64,000 nucleotides of DNA from UBA1952 sp965246785 (GTDB lineage Bacteria > Bacteroidota > Bacteroidia > Chitinophagales > Chitinophagaceae). The notes beneath the pieces were generated by a model that was given only the letters and a program-made list of their open reading frames with translations, did no database searches and was not told the DNA's origin. The DNA is taken from contig CBDFFM010000027.1 of NCBI GenBank assembly GCA_965246785.1, forward strand, positions 1 through 64,000. Reading direction: 5' to 3'. The first letter of the stretch is position 1. Each line of letters begins with the position of its first letter. Positions 9,666 to 17,182 of this stretch are shown here, piece by piece. The position numbers and the translations under genes were made by a program.

Positions 9666-10484
9666 ATGACGCTTTACGACCGTATCCAAGCCACCGCTGA
9701 TTTCCTACGTTCCAATACAACACGCACGTCCCAAACTGGCATCATCTTGGGCTCCGGCCTTGGCGGCTTGGTTGACTTAGTAGAAATAGAAGCTTCCATT
9801 CCCTACGACCAAATTCCGCACTTCCCTCAGAGCACAGTAGAAGGCCATGCGGGTAAACTCATCTTCGGTACACTTGGCGGCAAGGCTGTAGTAATGATGG
9901 CTGGCCGCTTTCATTATTACGAAGGCTACAGCATGGATGAGGTCACTTTTCCTGTGCGCGTTATGCGGGCGCTTGGTTGCGAGACACTCATTGTTTCCAA
10001 CGCCGCCGGCGGCATGAATCCGGCGTATCGCGTCGGCGATATTGTTCTGATAAAAGACCATATCAATCTTCATCCGGAGCATCCGCTGCGCGGGAAGAAT
10101 GATGAGTGCCTCGGCCCGCGCTTCCCGGATATGAGCGAGCCGTATAGCTATGCGTTTATTGAAACTGCAAAAGCTATAGCGAAGGAGCAAGGTATTGAAG
10201 TGAAAGAAGGCGTGTACGTAGGCCTACAAGGGCCAACCTTTGAGACGCGGGCCGAATACGAATGGCTGCACCGCATTGGCGGCGACCTGGTAGGCATGAG
10301 CACGGTGCCGGAAGTGATAGTCGCGATTCACGCGGGCATGAAGGTGTTCGGCGCGAGCATCATCACCGACATCGGCATCCGTGAGGAGCTCAATAAGATT
10401 ACGCATGAAGAAGTGCTGGCGGCTGCGAATGCTGCGGCTCCGAAGTTGGCGCGGCTCGTGGAGGGTTTGGTTTCGCGTCTGTAG
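9666..10484 (+). CDS. Purine nucleoside phosphorylase, trimeric PNP-I type
   Basis: Purine salvage enzyme splitting (deoxy)guanosine and inosine with phosphate (cytoplasm). 272 residues, typical of the low-molecular-mass trimeric class. Motifs in order: ILGSGLGGL (phosphate loop), GRFHYYEGY, VSNAAGGMN, GPTFETRAEY, VGMSTVPEV. ATG 9666 gives the expected N-terminus (MTLYDRIQATADFL); the open frame extends upstream through the palindrome without homology. Both its upstream neighbour and pnp itself end in the TAG of a REP-like palindrome. The gene would usually be called punA or deoD-like; no symbol is assigned because the class names differ. Confidence 0.95.
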   Translation: MTLYDRIQATADFLRSNTTRTSQTGIILGSGLGGLVDLVEIEASIPYDQIPHFPQSTVEGHAGKLIFGTLGGKAVVMMAGRFHYYEGYSMDEVTFPVRVMRALGCETLIVSNAAGGMNPAYRVGDIVLIKDHINLHPEHPLRGKNDECLGPRFPDMSEPYSYAFIETAKAIAKEQGIEVKEGVYVGLQGPTFETRAEYEWLHRIGGDLVGMSTVPEVIVAIHAGMKVFGASIITDIGIREELNKITHEEVLAAANAAAPKLARLVEGLVSRL

Positions 10485-10508
10485 GAACGCGCCGCGGCGC
10501 GTTCCTAC
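10481..10508. repeat. REP-like palindrome, copy 2, containing the pnp stop codon
   Basis: A perfect 28-bp palindrome with the same outer arms as copy 1 (GTAGGAACGCG and CGCGTTCCTAC) and a different centre. The TAG at bases 2-4 is the pnp stop codon. Confidence 0.85.
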
Positions 10509-10535
10509 GTATTTTCGGATAAATAACTTTCATCC

Positions 10536-11063
10536 ATGAACACTATTCTCTTTACCATGCTGCTGGCCGCGTGCGCGCCGACCGCCTTTGCGCAACAAAT
10601 GATTGTTGCGCAGAACAATGAGCCGGTTGACCCGAACGGCCCGCTGACTTATGCTATCAAGAACAATGAGGTGTGGGCGGAAAGCGGAGGCGTATCGTTC
10701 AAGCCTAACAGTGCAGAAATTCTGCCTTCAAGCACGCGTACGCTCAAGACCATTAAAAAATTTCTGGACGATAAAAGCTATATCTCCACGCTGCGGGTGG
10801 AAGGGCATGTAAGCTGCGGCGACAAGGCGCAGGCGCTGAGCGAGGCGCGCGCTTTGGCAGTTTGCCAATGGCTCGTCAAGGCCGGTGTAGACTGCAAGCG
10901 GCTGATGCCGGTTGGCTTTGGCTGCAACAAGCCGATTACAGACATGCACAACGAGATGAATACGCGCATCACTTTTGCCAACGCCGCGCTGAAAGGCCAT
11001 GCCATCGGTGGGATGCCGCTGGACGGTGGCGGCAAGGTTGCGGGCGATGCCTGCGCTCAGTAA
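10536..11063 (+). CDS. OmpA-like domain protein, secreted
   Basis: 175 residues with a signal peptide (MNTILFTMLLAACAPTAFAQ). Residues about 50-150 resemble an OmpA C-terminal peptidoglycan-associating domain: SFKPNSAEILPSS (first strand and helix), LRVEGHVSCGD (second strand, usually EGHTD), LSEARALAVCQWL and MPVGFG. The usual aspartate after EGHT is absent and several extra cysteines are present, so binding to peptidoglycan is uncertain. The C-terminus is glycine-rich. A nest of repeats follows. Confidence 0.65.
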   Translation: MNTILFTMLLAACAPTAFAQQMIVAQNNEPVDPNGPLTYAIKNNEVWAESGGVSFKPNSAEILPSSTRTLKTIKKFLDDKSYISTLRVEGHVSCGDKAQALSEARALAVCQWLVKAGVDCKRLMPVGFGCNKPITDMHNEMNTRITFANAALKGHAIGGMPLDGGGKVAGDACAQ

Positions 11064-11068
11064 TATCC

Positions 11069-11298
11069 TTTTACCACTAAGACGCTAAGCCACTAAGTTG
11101 CACTAAGGCGGATTTCTTAGTGTCTCGGAGTGCTCTTAGAGCCCATCCAAAAAATAGATTACGGGCTGTTTCCCAATCTTTTGTCATCCCGGAACGGGAA
11201 CTATAAACGCCACGCACGTAATAACAAAAGTTCCCGTTCCGGGATGACAAAAGATGCTCTGAGCTATTTCCGGATAGGCTCATAGTTTCTTAGTGGTT
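11069..11298. repeat. CACTAAG repeat nest with inverted outer ends
   Basis: This fills most of the 261-bp gap before the M20 gene. The left part has CACTAAG or GCTAAG words (ACCACTAAG at 11073, CCACTAAG near 11090, CACTAAG at 11101), and CTTAGTG at 11116-11122 pairs with the last. The right end has CTTAGTGGT at 11289, the reverse complement of the left end. A separate perfect hairpin (11177-11254) lies inside. No gene was seen. Confidence 0.6.
11177..11254. repeat. Dispersed 24-bp-arm hairpin, copy A
   Basis: Arms 11177-11200 and 11231-11254 are perfect reverse complements, with a 30-nt loop. The arm contains TTTGTCATCCCGG. Related copies lie at 17019 and 23849. Confidence 0.85.
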
Positions 11299-11324
11299 AA
11301 TTTCCCATCCTAATCCAATCCCCC

Positions 11325-12692
11325 ATGCAAACTTGGAAAGACTACCAATCCCAAAACAGCCAGCGCTTCATTGACGAGCTGCTGGAACTCCTCCGCATCC
11401 CCAGCGTCTCCGCCGATTCCAAATACAAAGGCGATGTTGCGCGCTGCGCGGAAGCCGTGAAGGATTCGCTGCTCAAGGCTGGCGCCGACAAAGCCGAAAT
11501 CATCCCGACGCCCGGCCACCCGATTGTCTATGGCGAGAAAATCACCGACGCGTCCAAACCGACAGTGCTCGTGTATGGCCACTACGATGTGCAGCCGCCT
11601 GACCCGCTGGATTTATGGACAAGCCCACCCTTTGAGCCAGTGATTAAGGACGGGAAAATCTACGCCCGTGGCGCCTGCGATGATAAGGGCCAGATGTTCA
11701 TGCACGTGAAGGCGCTGGAGGTGATGGCGAAAACCGGCGAGCTACCCTGCAACATTAAGTTCATGATTGAAGGCGAGGAAGAAGTGGGCTCGTCCAACCT
11801 CGGCAAGTTTCTGGAAGACCATAAGGACATGCTGACTGCCGACATCGTGCTTGTGAGCGACACGAGCATGATTAGCATGGAGCACCCTTCTATAGAAAGC
11901 GGCCTGCGCGGGCTCGCCTACATGGAGGTGGAAGTGACCGGCCCGAACCGCGACTTGCACAGCGGCGTTTATGGTGGCGCGGTGCAAAACCCAATTAACG
12001 CGCTCTGCAAAATGATTGCGAGCCTGCACGACGAGCACAACCACATCACCATCCCCGGCTTTTACGACAAGGTGCAGGAGCTGCGCGATGAGGAAAAGAG
12101 GAAGCTCAACGCCGCGCCTTTCAACCAAAAAGAATACAACGAAGAGCTTGGCATCGGCGCGGAATGGGGCGAGCAAGGCTACAGCAACCTGGAGCGTACC
12201 GGCACCCGCCCCACGCTTGATTGCAACGGCATCTGGGGCGGCTACACCGGCGAGGGCGCGAAGACGGTTTTGCCTTCAAAGGCCTATGCAAAAATCTCCA
12301 TGCGCCTCGTGCCCAATCAGGTGAGCGACGAAATCTCCAACATGTTCGCAAAGCATTTTGAAAGCCTTGCGCCAGCCGGCGTGAAAGTGAAAGTGACGGC
12401 CCACCACGGCGGGGAGCCGGTGGTGACACCGACGGACTCGCCCGCTTACAAGGCGGCGGAGAAGGCGCTGAAAACCACCTTCGGCAAAGACCCGATTCCG
12501 ACGCGCGGCGGCGGCTCTATTCCCATCATCGCGCTGTTTGAGCGCACGCTGGGCCTGAAGACGGTGTTGCTCGGCTTTGGTCTGGACAACGACAACATCC
12601 ACTCGCCGAACGAGAAGTTTGATATCGCGAATTATGAGAAGGGGATTGAGACGATACCTTATTTTCATAAGTATTTTGCTGAGATGAGATGA
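11325..12692 (+). CDS. M20 family metallodipeptidase
   Basis: A 455-residue cytoplasmic dinuclear zinc peptidase of the CNDP/PepV-like branch of M20, hydrolysing dipeptides. Metal and catalytic motifs: VYGHYDVQPPDP (His and Asp), ARGACDDKGQMF (bridging Asp), EGEEEVGS (catalytic and metal Glu), and a late FGLDNDNIHSPNE His. The dimerisation domain with RDLHSGVYGG lies in the middle. The start MQTWKDYQSQN is normal. A small hairpin follows the stop. Confidence 0.93.
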   Translation: MQTWKDYQSQNSQRFIDELLELLRIPSVSADSKYKGDVARCAEAVKDSLLKAGADKAEIIPTPGHPIVYGEKITDASKPTVLVYGHYDVQPPDPLDLWTSPPFEPVIKDGKIYARGACDDKGQMFMHVKALEVMAKTGELPCNIKFMIEGEEEVGSSNLGKFLEDHKDMLTADIVLVSDTSMISMEHPSIESGLRGLAYMEVEVTGPNRDLHSGVYGGAVQNPINALCKMIASLHDEHNHITIPGFYDKVQELRDEEKRKLNAAPFNQKEYNEELGIGAEWGEQGYSNLERTGTRPTLDCNGIWGGYTGEGAKTVLPSKAYAKISMRLVPNQVSDEISNMFAKHFESLAPAGVKVKVTAHHGGEPVVTPTDSPAYKAAEKALKTTFGKDPIPTRGGGSIPIIALFERTLGLKTVLLGFGLDNDNIHSPNEKFDIANYEKGIETIPYFHKYFAEMR

Positions 12693-12705
12693 TGTAGCAA
12701 GGCAT

Positions 12706-12727
12706 AATACGACACGAAATTCGTATT
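12706..12727 (+). terminator. Weak hairpin after the M20 gene
   Basis: AATACGA pairs with TCGTATT across an 8-nt loop, 14 nt past the stop. It is AT-rich with no clean T-run, so termination is only possible. Confidence 0.35.
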
Positions 12728-12775
12728 GTATTAATTAAATTTATTATTGTTTGTAATCAAGAGAAAAAGAGTGTC

Positions 12776-14053
12776 ATGAATAACGATAAAACATGCTTTT
12801 TCATTTCCGGAATTGGGCAGGTCAATTCAGAAACGCGAATACAGTCAGATTATATAATGGGCTTGTTGAAAGATACATTAGATGATTTAGGTTATAATGT
12901 GATTCGTGCTGATACAGTTACAAGTCCTGGTAGTATAACACACAGAATAATTGACGACTTGTTTGAATCAGAACTTGTCGTTGCCGATTTATCAGGCAAG
13001 AATCAGAATGTATATTATGAATTAGCAGTACGTCATGCAACTAACAAACCTTATATACAAATTATTGAATCGGAACAGATTCAGCACATTCCGTTTGACT
13101 TACATCATCATCGTACCCTTCCATACAGCTTTGATACAACGGGCAAAAATGATGATGGTAAAAATGAAGGTTTTAAGAAGCAAATAAGAGATTTCTTAGT
13201 TAGCAGTGAGTATTCAAGTCATAAGATTAAGAATCCCATCGCTGAGATTAGCCCAAACATAAAGTTTTTAAATAAAGACATTCATACTGAAGAAGAATTA
13301 ATATTTGATATTATTCATGTTCTCTCTAGTAAAACTAGACATAACATAGCCACATCCTCTGAGCTTTTTGAGCAAACAATATCATCAACTATACCATATC
13401 ATAATGCTTCTGTTGAAATTTACAAAAGCATACGTAGGACTTTACAATTGCTTACTTGGGCTGAGGTAATGTGTAGCGGGCCTCTCATCATGAAGATATT
13501 CAATACATTTATCAAATATGCTCAGCATCGCTTCGTAGCTGTAAGTGTAGATGATACTTCATTTTGGATAAAACGCGAAGGGAAAGACTACTTAGCCATT
13601 ATTAAGGAGCAATATGATAGAAATAAGCGCATGGGTATCAATATGACATTAGAAAGAATATTTGTGATAAACACAGAATATGAAAAGAATGGCCATTCTT
13701 GGTGTCCAACCGAAACAGAGGAAAAAAAAATATTTTTGCATCAAATAAAGAACGGTTATAGTATTGGTTTTGTAGAAGCTGAAGAATTAAAAGGAATTGA
13801 TACCAATGTCCATAAACTTGACTTTGGCCTTTTTGATAACTTTGCTGTGTCATTTTTTAGAGTTGATAAAGGCAGAGAATTTCATATAAATACTAATAAA
13901 GATTTTTACAATCAATATTCTGAGTATTATAAGGAAATCAAACGAAAATGCTTGTGGGTAGATGAAGTTCCTGAAAAAAATGTAACCTCTACTAACATGC
14001 TTTCATCACAGCAACAATATTTTGCTTTAAAAGCGCAGAAAGGCTGGCGATAA
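12776..14053 (+). CDS. TIR/nucleoside deoxyribosyltransferase-like protein, AT-rich, candidate defence effector
   Basis: 425 residues. Residues 1-120 form a Rossmann-like domain of the TIR/nucleoside 2-deoxyribosyltransferase group: FFISGIG (8-14), RAD (44-46), PGSIT (51-55), VVADLSG (68-74), NVYYELAVRHA (78-88, with Glu82 at the usual catalytic place) and IPFD (105-108). The family pattern is ISPIG...ADLTGxNPNVxYELG. The C-terminal 250 residues are not recognised; they contain several Trp and Cys and a charged helical stretch. Base and codon use are strongly AT-rich, unlike both neighbours, which points to recent acquisition. No partner gene is seen. Domains of this type often act on nucleotides or NAD in antiphage systems; that role here is inference. 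Confidence 0.7.
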   Translation: MNNDKTCFFISGIGQVNSETRIQSDYIMGLLKDTLDDLGYNVIRADTVTSPGSITHRIIDDLFESELVVADLSGKNQNVYYELAVRHATNKPYIQIIESEQIQHIPFDLHHHRTLPYSFDTTGKNDDGKNEGFKKQIRDFLVSSEYSSHKIKNPIAEISPNIKFLNKDIHTEEELIFDIIHVLSSKTRHNIATSSELFEQTISSTIPYHNASVEIYKSIRRTLQLLTWAEVMCSGPLIMKIFNTFIKYAQHRFVAVSVDDTSFWIKREGKDYLAIIKEQYDRNKRMGINMTLERIFVINTEYEKNGHSWCPTETEEKKIFLHQIKNGYSIGFVEAEELKGIDTNVHKLDFGLFDNFAVSFFRVDKGREFHINTNKDFYNQYSEYYKEIKRKCLWVDEVPEKNVTSTNMLSSQQQYFALKAQKGWR

Positions 14054-14144
14054 TTTACAATATTCTCGCTACTTCTCGGCTCGTTATGACATAAACCAAG
14101 GTCAAATGGACTGTAGCGAGATTAAAGACTTGTCTCGTAAATTA
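14051..14144 (+). other. Nested inverted repeats after the TIR-like gene
   Basis: The outer pair is TAATTTAC (14051-14058) with GTAAATTA (14137-14144). The inner pair is TCTCGCTAC (14064-14072) with GTAGCGAGA (14113-14121). They enclose each other, so a transcript could fold into one long arm. This may be a 3' structure of the mRNA, an RNA of its own, or a relic of an insertion. Confidence 0.4.
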
Positions 14145-14151
14145 CAAGGTT

Positions 14152-14409
14152 ATGTTGGATGAAACAGAAAATTTTAGCCTAGCACCATCGTCTTACTTTT
14201 ACACAATATTCAGCCAGATGAACGCCATAACCCCGCAATGGACGAGCACTTCCCGCAGATTATTCGGCAATGGCTGGGCAGCCAACGAGTTGCAGCTTAT
14301 GAACACTTTGACGCAACAACGCGTGATGCTGCCAATATCTGTGCAGCAAGCCAAAGCGCAAGTAGAGCGGCTGGCAGGCCGGAGCCGCTCAACCGTAAAG
14401 AAAGCTTAG
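14152..14409 (+). CDS. Doubtful small ORF or gene remnant
   Basis: An 85-codon frame with no recognised family. A second frame over the same DNA (14238-14423) looks equally plausible (MDEHFPQIIRQWLGSQRV), so the stretch may be a decayed gene with mixed frames. It fills the gap between the TIR-like gene and the VapBC-like pair. Low confidence that any protein is made. Confidence 0.2.
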   Translation: MLDETENFSLAPSSYFYTIFSQMNAITPQWTSTSRRLFGNGWAANELQLMNTLTQQRVMLPISVQQAKAQVERLAGRSRSTVKKA

Positions 14410-14433
14410 ACCTAAATCAGTAACTTCGGAACC

Positions 14434-14667
14434 ATGGAACTGAAAGTACAGGTGCCTTTTCAGGACTTACTAACAGCGGTAAAAAGCCTGAGTCCCGCTC
14501 AAAAAGAAAAACTAAAAAAGCAACTTGACGATAGTACCGCAAAGGTTGCTGGCAAAGGAGACGACTTTATAGACTTCCTGCTGAAAGGCCCCGTCTATTC
14601 CGAACAGGACATTGCAATTGTGGCAGAAAACCGGAAAAGTATTGCAGCATGGCGGACAAAAATCTGA
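14434..14667 (+). CDS. VapB-like antitoxin of a PIN-domain module
   Basis: 77 residues directly upstream of, and overlapping by 19 nt, a PIN-domain gene, which is the usual toxin-antitoxin order. The N-terminal half (LKVQVPFQDLLTAVKSLSPAQKEKLKKQL) is a strand followed by a helix, as in small antitoxins of Bacteroidota. The C-terminal half would wrap the toxin (FIDFLLKGPVYSEQDI). No DNA-binding motif is certain. Assignment rests mainly on position. Confidence 0.65.
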   Translation: MELKVQVPFQDLLTAVKSLSPAQKEKLKKQLDDSTAKVAGKGDDFIDFLLKGPVYSEQDIAIVAENRKSIAAWRTKI

Positions 14668-15056
14668 TGCTTGACACGAGCATCCTCATTGACTACTTCC
14701 GCAAGACCGACAAAAGCAAGTCAAAGCTTATTGACCATTTCCGGAATTACGACCGGCTTTACATCTCTGCAATAACCGAATTTGAAATTTACAACGGTGC
14801 TACGCCGCAGCACAAACAGTTTTGGGATGCCATGATGAGCCGCCTGACCGTTTTAGATTTTGACCGAAAAGCTGCGAGACAGGCGGCAGACATCGTAGCG
14901 GAACTAAAGACGAAGCGCAAATCCATTGACAAGCCCGACCTCTTCATTGCCGCAACGGCTGTGGTTCATGGCCTTACAATGGACACCTTGAACACCAAGC
15001 ATTTCAAGGAAATCGCCTTGCTGATATTATTAAGTAGCGAATCGCCTGGCATTTGA
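14649..15056 (+). CDS. vapC: VapC-like PIN-domain ribonuclease toxin
   Basis: A 135-residue PIN-domain protein expected to cut RNA when free of its antitoxin. Acidic metal-binding residues: Asp9 (MLDTSILIDYF), Glu44 (SAITEFEIYNG) and Asp97 (DKPDLFIAATAV); the closing TLNTKHF motif is also present. The last 15 residues (IALLILLSSESPGI) are less like the family. The start overlaps the antitoxin gene, suggesting coupled translation. Confidence 0.85.
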   Translation: MADKNLMLDTSILIDYFRKTDKSKSKLIDHFRNYDRLYISAITEFEIYNGATPQHKQFWDAMMSRLTVLDFDRKAARQAADIVAELKTKRKSIDKPDLFIAATAVVHGLTMDTLNTKHFKEIALLILLSSESPGI

Positions 15057-15071
15057 CAGAATGAAATAAAG

Positions 15072-15434
15072 ATGCCTTTGCCAAAAGATATCATCTTCCA
15101 ATGGCTCGCCGCGTTCAACAACGCCGACGCAGCCGCTATCACCGACCTCTACGCCGACTTCGCTACCAATCACCAAGTTGCCAACGAGCCGGTCATCGGT
15201 AAAGCCGCCATACGTAAGATGTTTGAGACAGAATTCGCACAAGCCGAAACGGTCTGCATCCCCGACAACATCTTTGAAGACGGCGAGTGGGCCATCCTGG
15301 AATGGTACGACCCGAAAGGCCTGCGCGGCTGCGGATTCTTCCACGTGATTGACGGCAAAATCGTCTTCCAGCGCGGCTATTGGGATAAGTTGTCCCTCAT
15401 GCGGCTACACAATGTGCCCGCAGAAAATTCGTAG
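15072..15434 (+). CDS. NTF2-like/SnoaL-like protein
   Basis: 120 residues with the pattern of a SnoaL-like cone fold: helix FQWLAAFNNADAAAITDLYADFATNHQ, then GKAAIRKMFETEF, then strands WAILEWYDPKGLRGCGFFHVIDGKIVFQRGYWD broken by short turns. Such proteins are isomerases, hydrolases or ligand binders; the reaction here is unknown. It starts 15 nt after vapC and is convergent with the L,D-transpeptidase gene. Confidence 0.75.
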   Translation: MPLPKDIIFQWLAAFNNADAAAITDLYADFATNHQVANEPVIGKAAIRKMFETEFAQAETVCIPDNIFEDGEWAILEWYDPKGLRGCGFFHVIDGKIVFQRGYWDKLSLMRLHNVPAENS

Positions 15435-15448
15435 CGCAGCAGCGGCAT

Positions 15449-16426
15449 TTATGGCCTTACCGCCGCTTTTACTACACCGCTGTCCGACGAGTTTTTGCCC
15501 GGCATCTTCGCAGCAATGTTGTCCCGCGTCGCCTGCCGCGCCAGGATTTTCTCCAACTGCGGCTGCACTAGCGCGTTCAGCGTATCGGCAGGCACATTCA
15601 GCGCGGCAGGATTTTCCACCAACTTCCACCAAGGCTTGCCTTGCCCGAAGGGATAGGCTCCGAAGATGAGCACGGGCGTTCCCTGTGCAGCCAGCTCGCC
15701 TTTGCGCAGTATCCATTGGTCGGCCCAGTCGTAGAGGAAACGGGCATCTTCTTCCAGCAGCCTCATGCAGGAGTGCGAGGCGGGATAGCCGGGCAATTGG
15801 TAGAGGTGAAAGCCTACGCCGCCTTTGTTCCAGACGTTGAAATTCCATTTCAGAATCCAGTCATCGTCCACTGTACTAACCGTTTCCAGCGCTTTCCAGT
15901 TGCAGGAGAAAAGGCCCGTCGGTGTTGGTGACGCTTTCTTGCCCATATTCGTTGGCCCCCAATGGGTGAGCTTCCCGCTTTCATAAATGCCAAAGGCTTC
16001 CGGGTAGTAAGCGAAGAATATCATCTTGCGCACGTCTTTCAGCACCGGCAGCTCCGCTGGAAATACGGAATACGCCATCCAGGCTGTGTCAATCTTCTCC
16101 GGAAAAATCATCGTGTCAAGCCGCTTCCACGAAGCCGCATCCACACGGTTCAGCTTCAATACAATTTTCTGCTCGGCGGGCGACAGCGCTTTGAAAACAG
16201 CCAGGGCGCTGTCACGGATAGCCTCGTCCTTATTGCGCATGGAAAGAAAGTAATACCGGAACGCAGGTAGCGGCGCTTCTGCCTTCTTTTCAACAACCGT
16301 ATCCTTCTTAAAAGTCTTTTCAATGCGCTTTGCCACCGGCGGCGCATCATCATTGCAACCGGAAATGGCGACGGTAAAGCACAACGCGGCGAGGTAGAAA
16401 CGGGCCGCTTTTGGAATGCTGCTCAT
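15449..16426 (-). CDS. L,D-transpeptidase (YkuD) family lipoprotein
   Basis: 325 residues. The lipoprotein signal ends at ISGC24, so it should be anchored in the envelope. The YkuD domain covers about residues 135-240: GIYESGKLTHWG, PTPTGLFSCN, and the catalytic stretch with His207 (GVGFHLYQLPGY) and SHSCMRL (Cys220). The family forms 3-3 crosslinks in peptidoglycan or links proteins to it. The variant SHSCMR replaces the common SHGCVR, as in many Bacteroidota members. The C-terminal 75 residues are an Ala/Lys-rich tail. Confidence 0.88.
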   Translation of the reverse strand: MSSIPKAARFYLAALCFTVAISGCNDDAPPVAKRIEKTFKKDTVVEKKAEAPLPAFRYYFLSMRNKDEAIRDSALAVFKALSPAEQKIVLKLNRVDAASWKRLDTMIFPEKIDTAWMAYSVFPAELPVLKDVRKMIFFAYYPEAFGIYESGKLTHWGPTNMGKKASPTPTGLFSCNWKALETVSTVDDDWILKWNFNVWNKGGVGFHLYQLPGYPASHSCMRLLEEDARFLYDWADQWILRKGELAAQGTPVLIFGAYPFGQGKPWWKLVENPAALNVPADTLNALVQPQLEKILARQATRDNIAAKMPGKNSSDSGVVKAAVRP

Positions 16427-16512
16427 ATAAGAATTGACAAACTAAAATAATGCCGTCCCAAAATTGAGGCTAAGGCAAACAAAGCCCGGAAATGGGGTTC
16501 ACTTTTGCAGCC

Positions 16513-16992
16513 ATGAACCGGATTATTATTTTACTCGCTATAATTTTTTCAATCGGCTATGCTGCTAATGCGCAATCCATTCCTGCTTATACTGCCGACA
16601 AGCTGATGGCGCGTGCTAAGAACAAGGATACAACCTACATCATCAACTTTTGGGCTACCTGGTGTGCGCCATGCGTGGCCGAGCTGCCGCAATTTACCGC
16701 ACTGCAAAAACGCTACGCAGGCCAGAAGGTGAAAGTTCTGCTCGTCTCTTTTGACTTCCCGGATTCTTATCCTGCGAAGCTCAGCGCATACGTGAAAAAG
16801 AAAAAGCTGGAGCCGGAAGTGGTCTGGTTCAGCGAAAGCAACGCCAACGAGTTCATCCCGAAGATTGACAACGCCTGGTCGGGCGCGCTACCGGGAACGA
16901 TGATTATTTCCGCGCGGAATAATTACAAGCTCTTCCTGGAGCGGACGGTAACGGCGGCTGAAATCGCGGATATTGTTGACAAGCTGAAATAG
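16513..16992 (+). CDS. TlpA/ResA-like thioredoxin, exported
   Basis: 159 residues with an N-terminal signal segment (MNRIIILLAIIFSIGYAANA) and a thioredoxin fold with WATWCAPC (Cys51, Cys54). It should reduce or exchange disulfides outside the cytoplasm, for example in cytochrome maturation. ATG 16513 is chosen because it starts the signal; an ATG seven codons upstream is less likely. The cis-proline region appears as ALPGTMII. Divergent from the L,D-transpeptidase gene. Confidence 0.88.
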   Translation: MNRIIILLAIIFSIGYAANAQSIPAYTADKLMARAKNKDTTYIINFWATWCAPCVAELPQFTALQKRYAGQKVKVLLVSFDFPDSYPAKLSAYVKKKKLEPEVVWFSESNANEFIPKIDNAWSGALPGTMIISARNNYKLFLERTVTAAEIADIVDKLK

Positions 16993-17018
16993 TTAGACGG
17001 GATTGCTGCTCGCCCAAT

Positions 17019-17092
17019 CTTTGTCCTTCCGTAGGAATCTGTGTGTAGCTGGGCTTGCTCGTGGCCGAACAGATTCCTACGGAATGACAAAG
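17019..17092. repeat. Dispersed 24-bp-arm hairpin, copy B
   Basis: Arms 17019-17042 and 17069-17092 match at 23 of 24 positions, with a 26-nt loop. Flanks shared with copy C: GCTCGCCCAA on the left and TCGCTG on the right. It lies 26 nt past the TlpA-like stop. The rest of the gap to 17182 holds nothing recognisable. Confidence 0.85.
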
Positions 17093-17182
17093 TCGCTGCA
17101 AGGAGCCATTAGGAAATGCTAAACGCCGCATTGCTTTAACCGACAACTGCTCATCGTCCTTCTTTCTTTCTTCTAAAATCTC

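Noticed and set aside
12016..12429. Arg/Ala-rich frames on both strands inside the M20 gene
   Set aside because: Typical out-of-frame readings of GC-rich coding DNA; no conserved feature.
12776..15434. Multi-gene defence island
   Set aside because: Only one gene has an effector-like domain and the TA pair differs in base use, so a joint system cannot be claimed.
16026..16253. Plus-strand ORFs over the L,D-transpeptidase gene
   Set aside because: The minus-strand gene has a lipobox and the SHSCMR motif; the plus frames have nothing.
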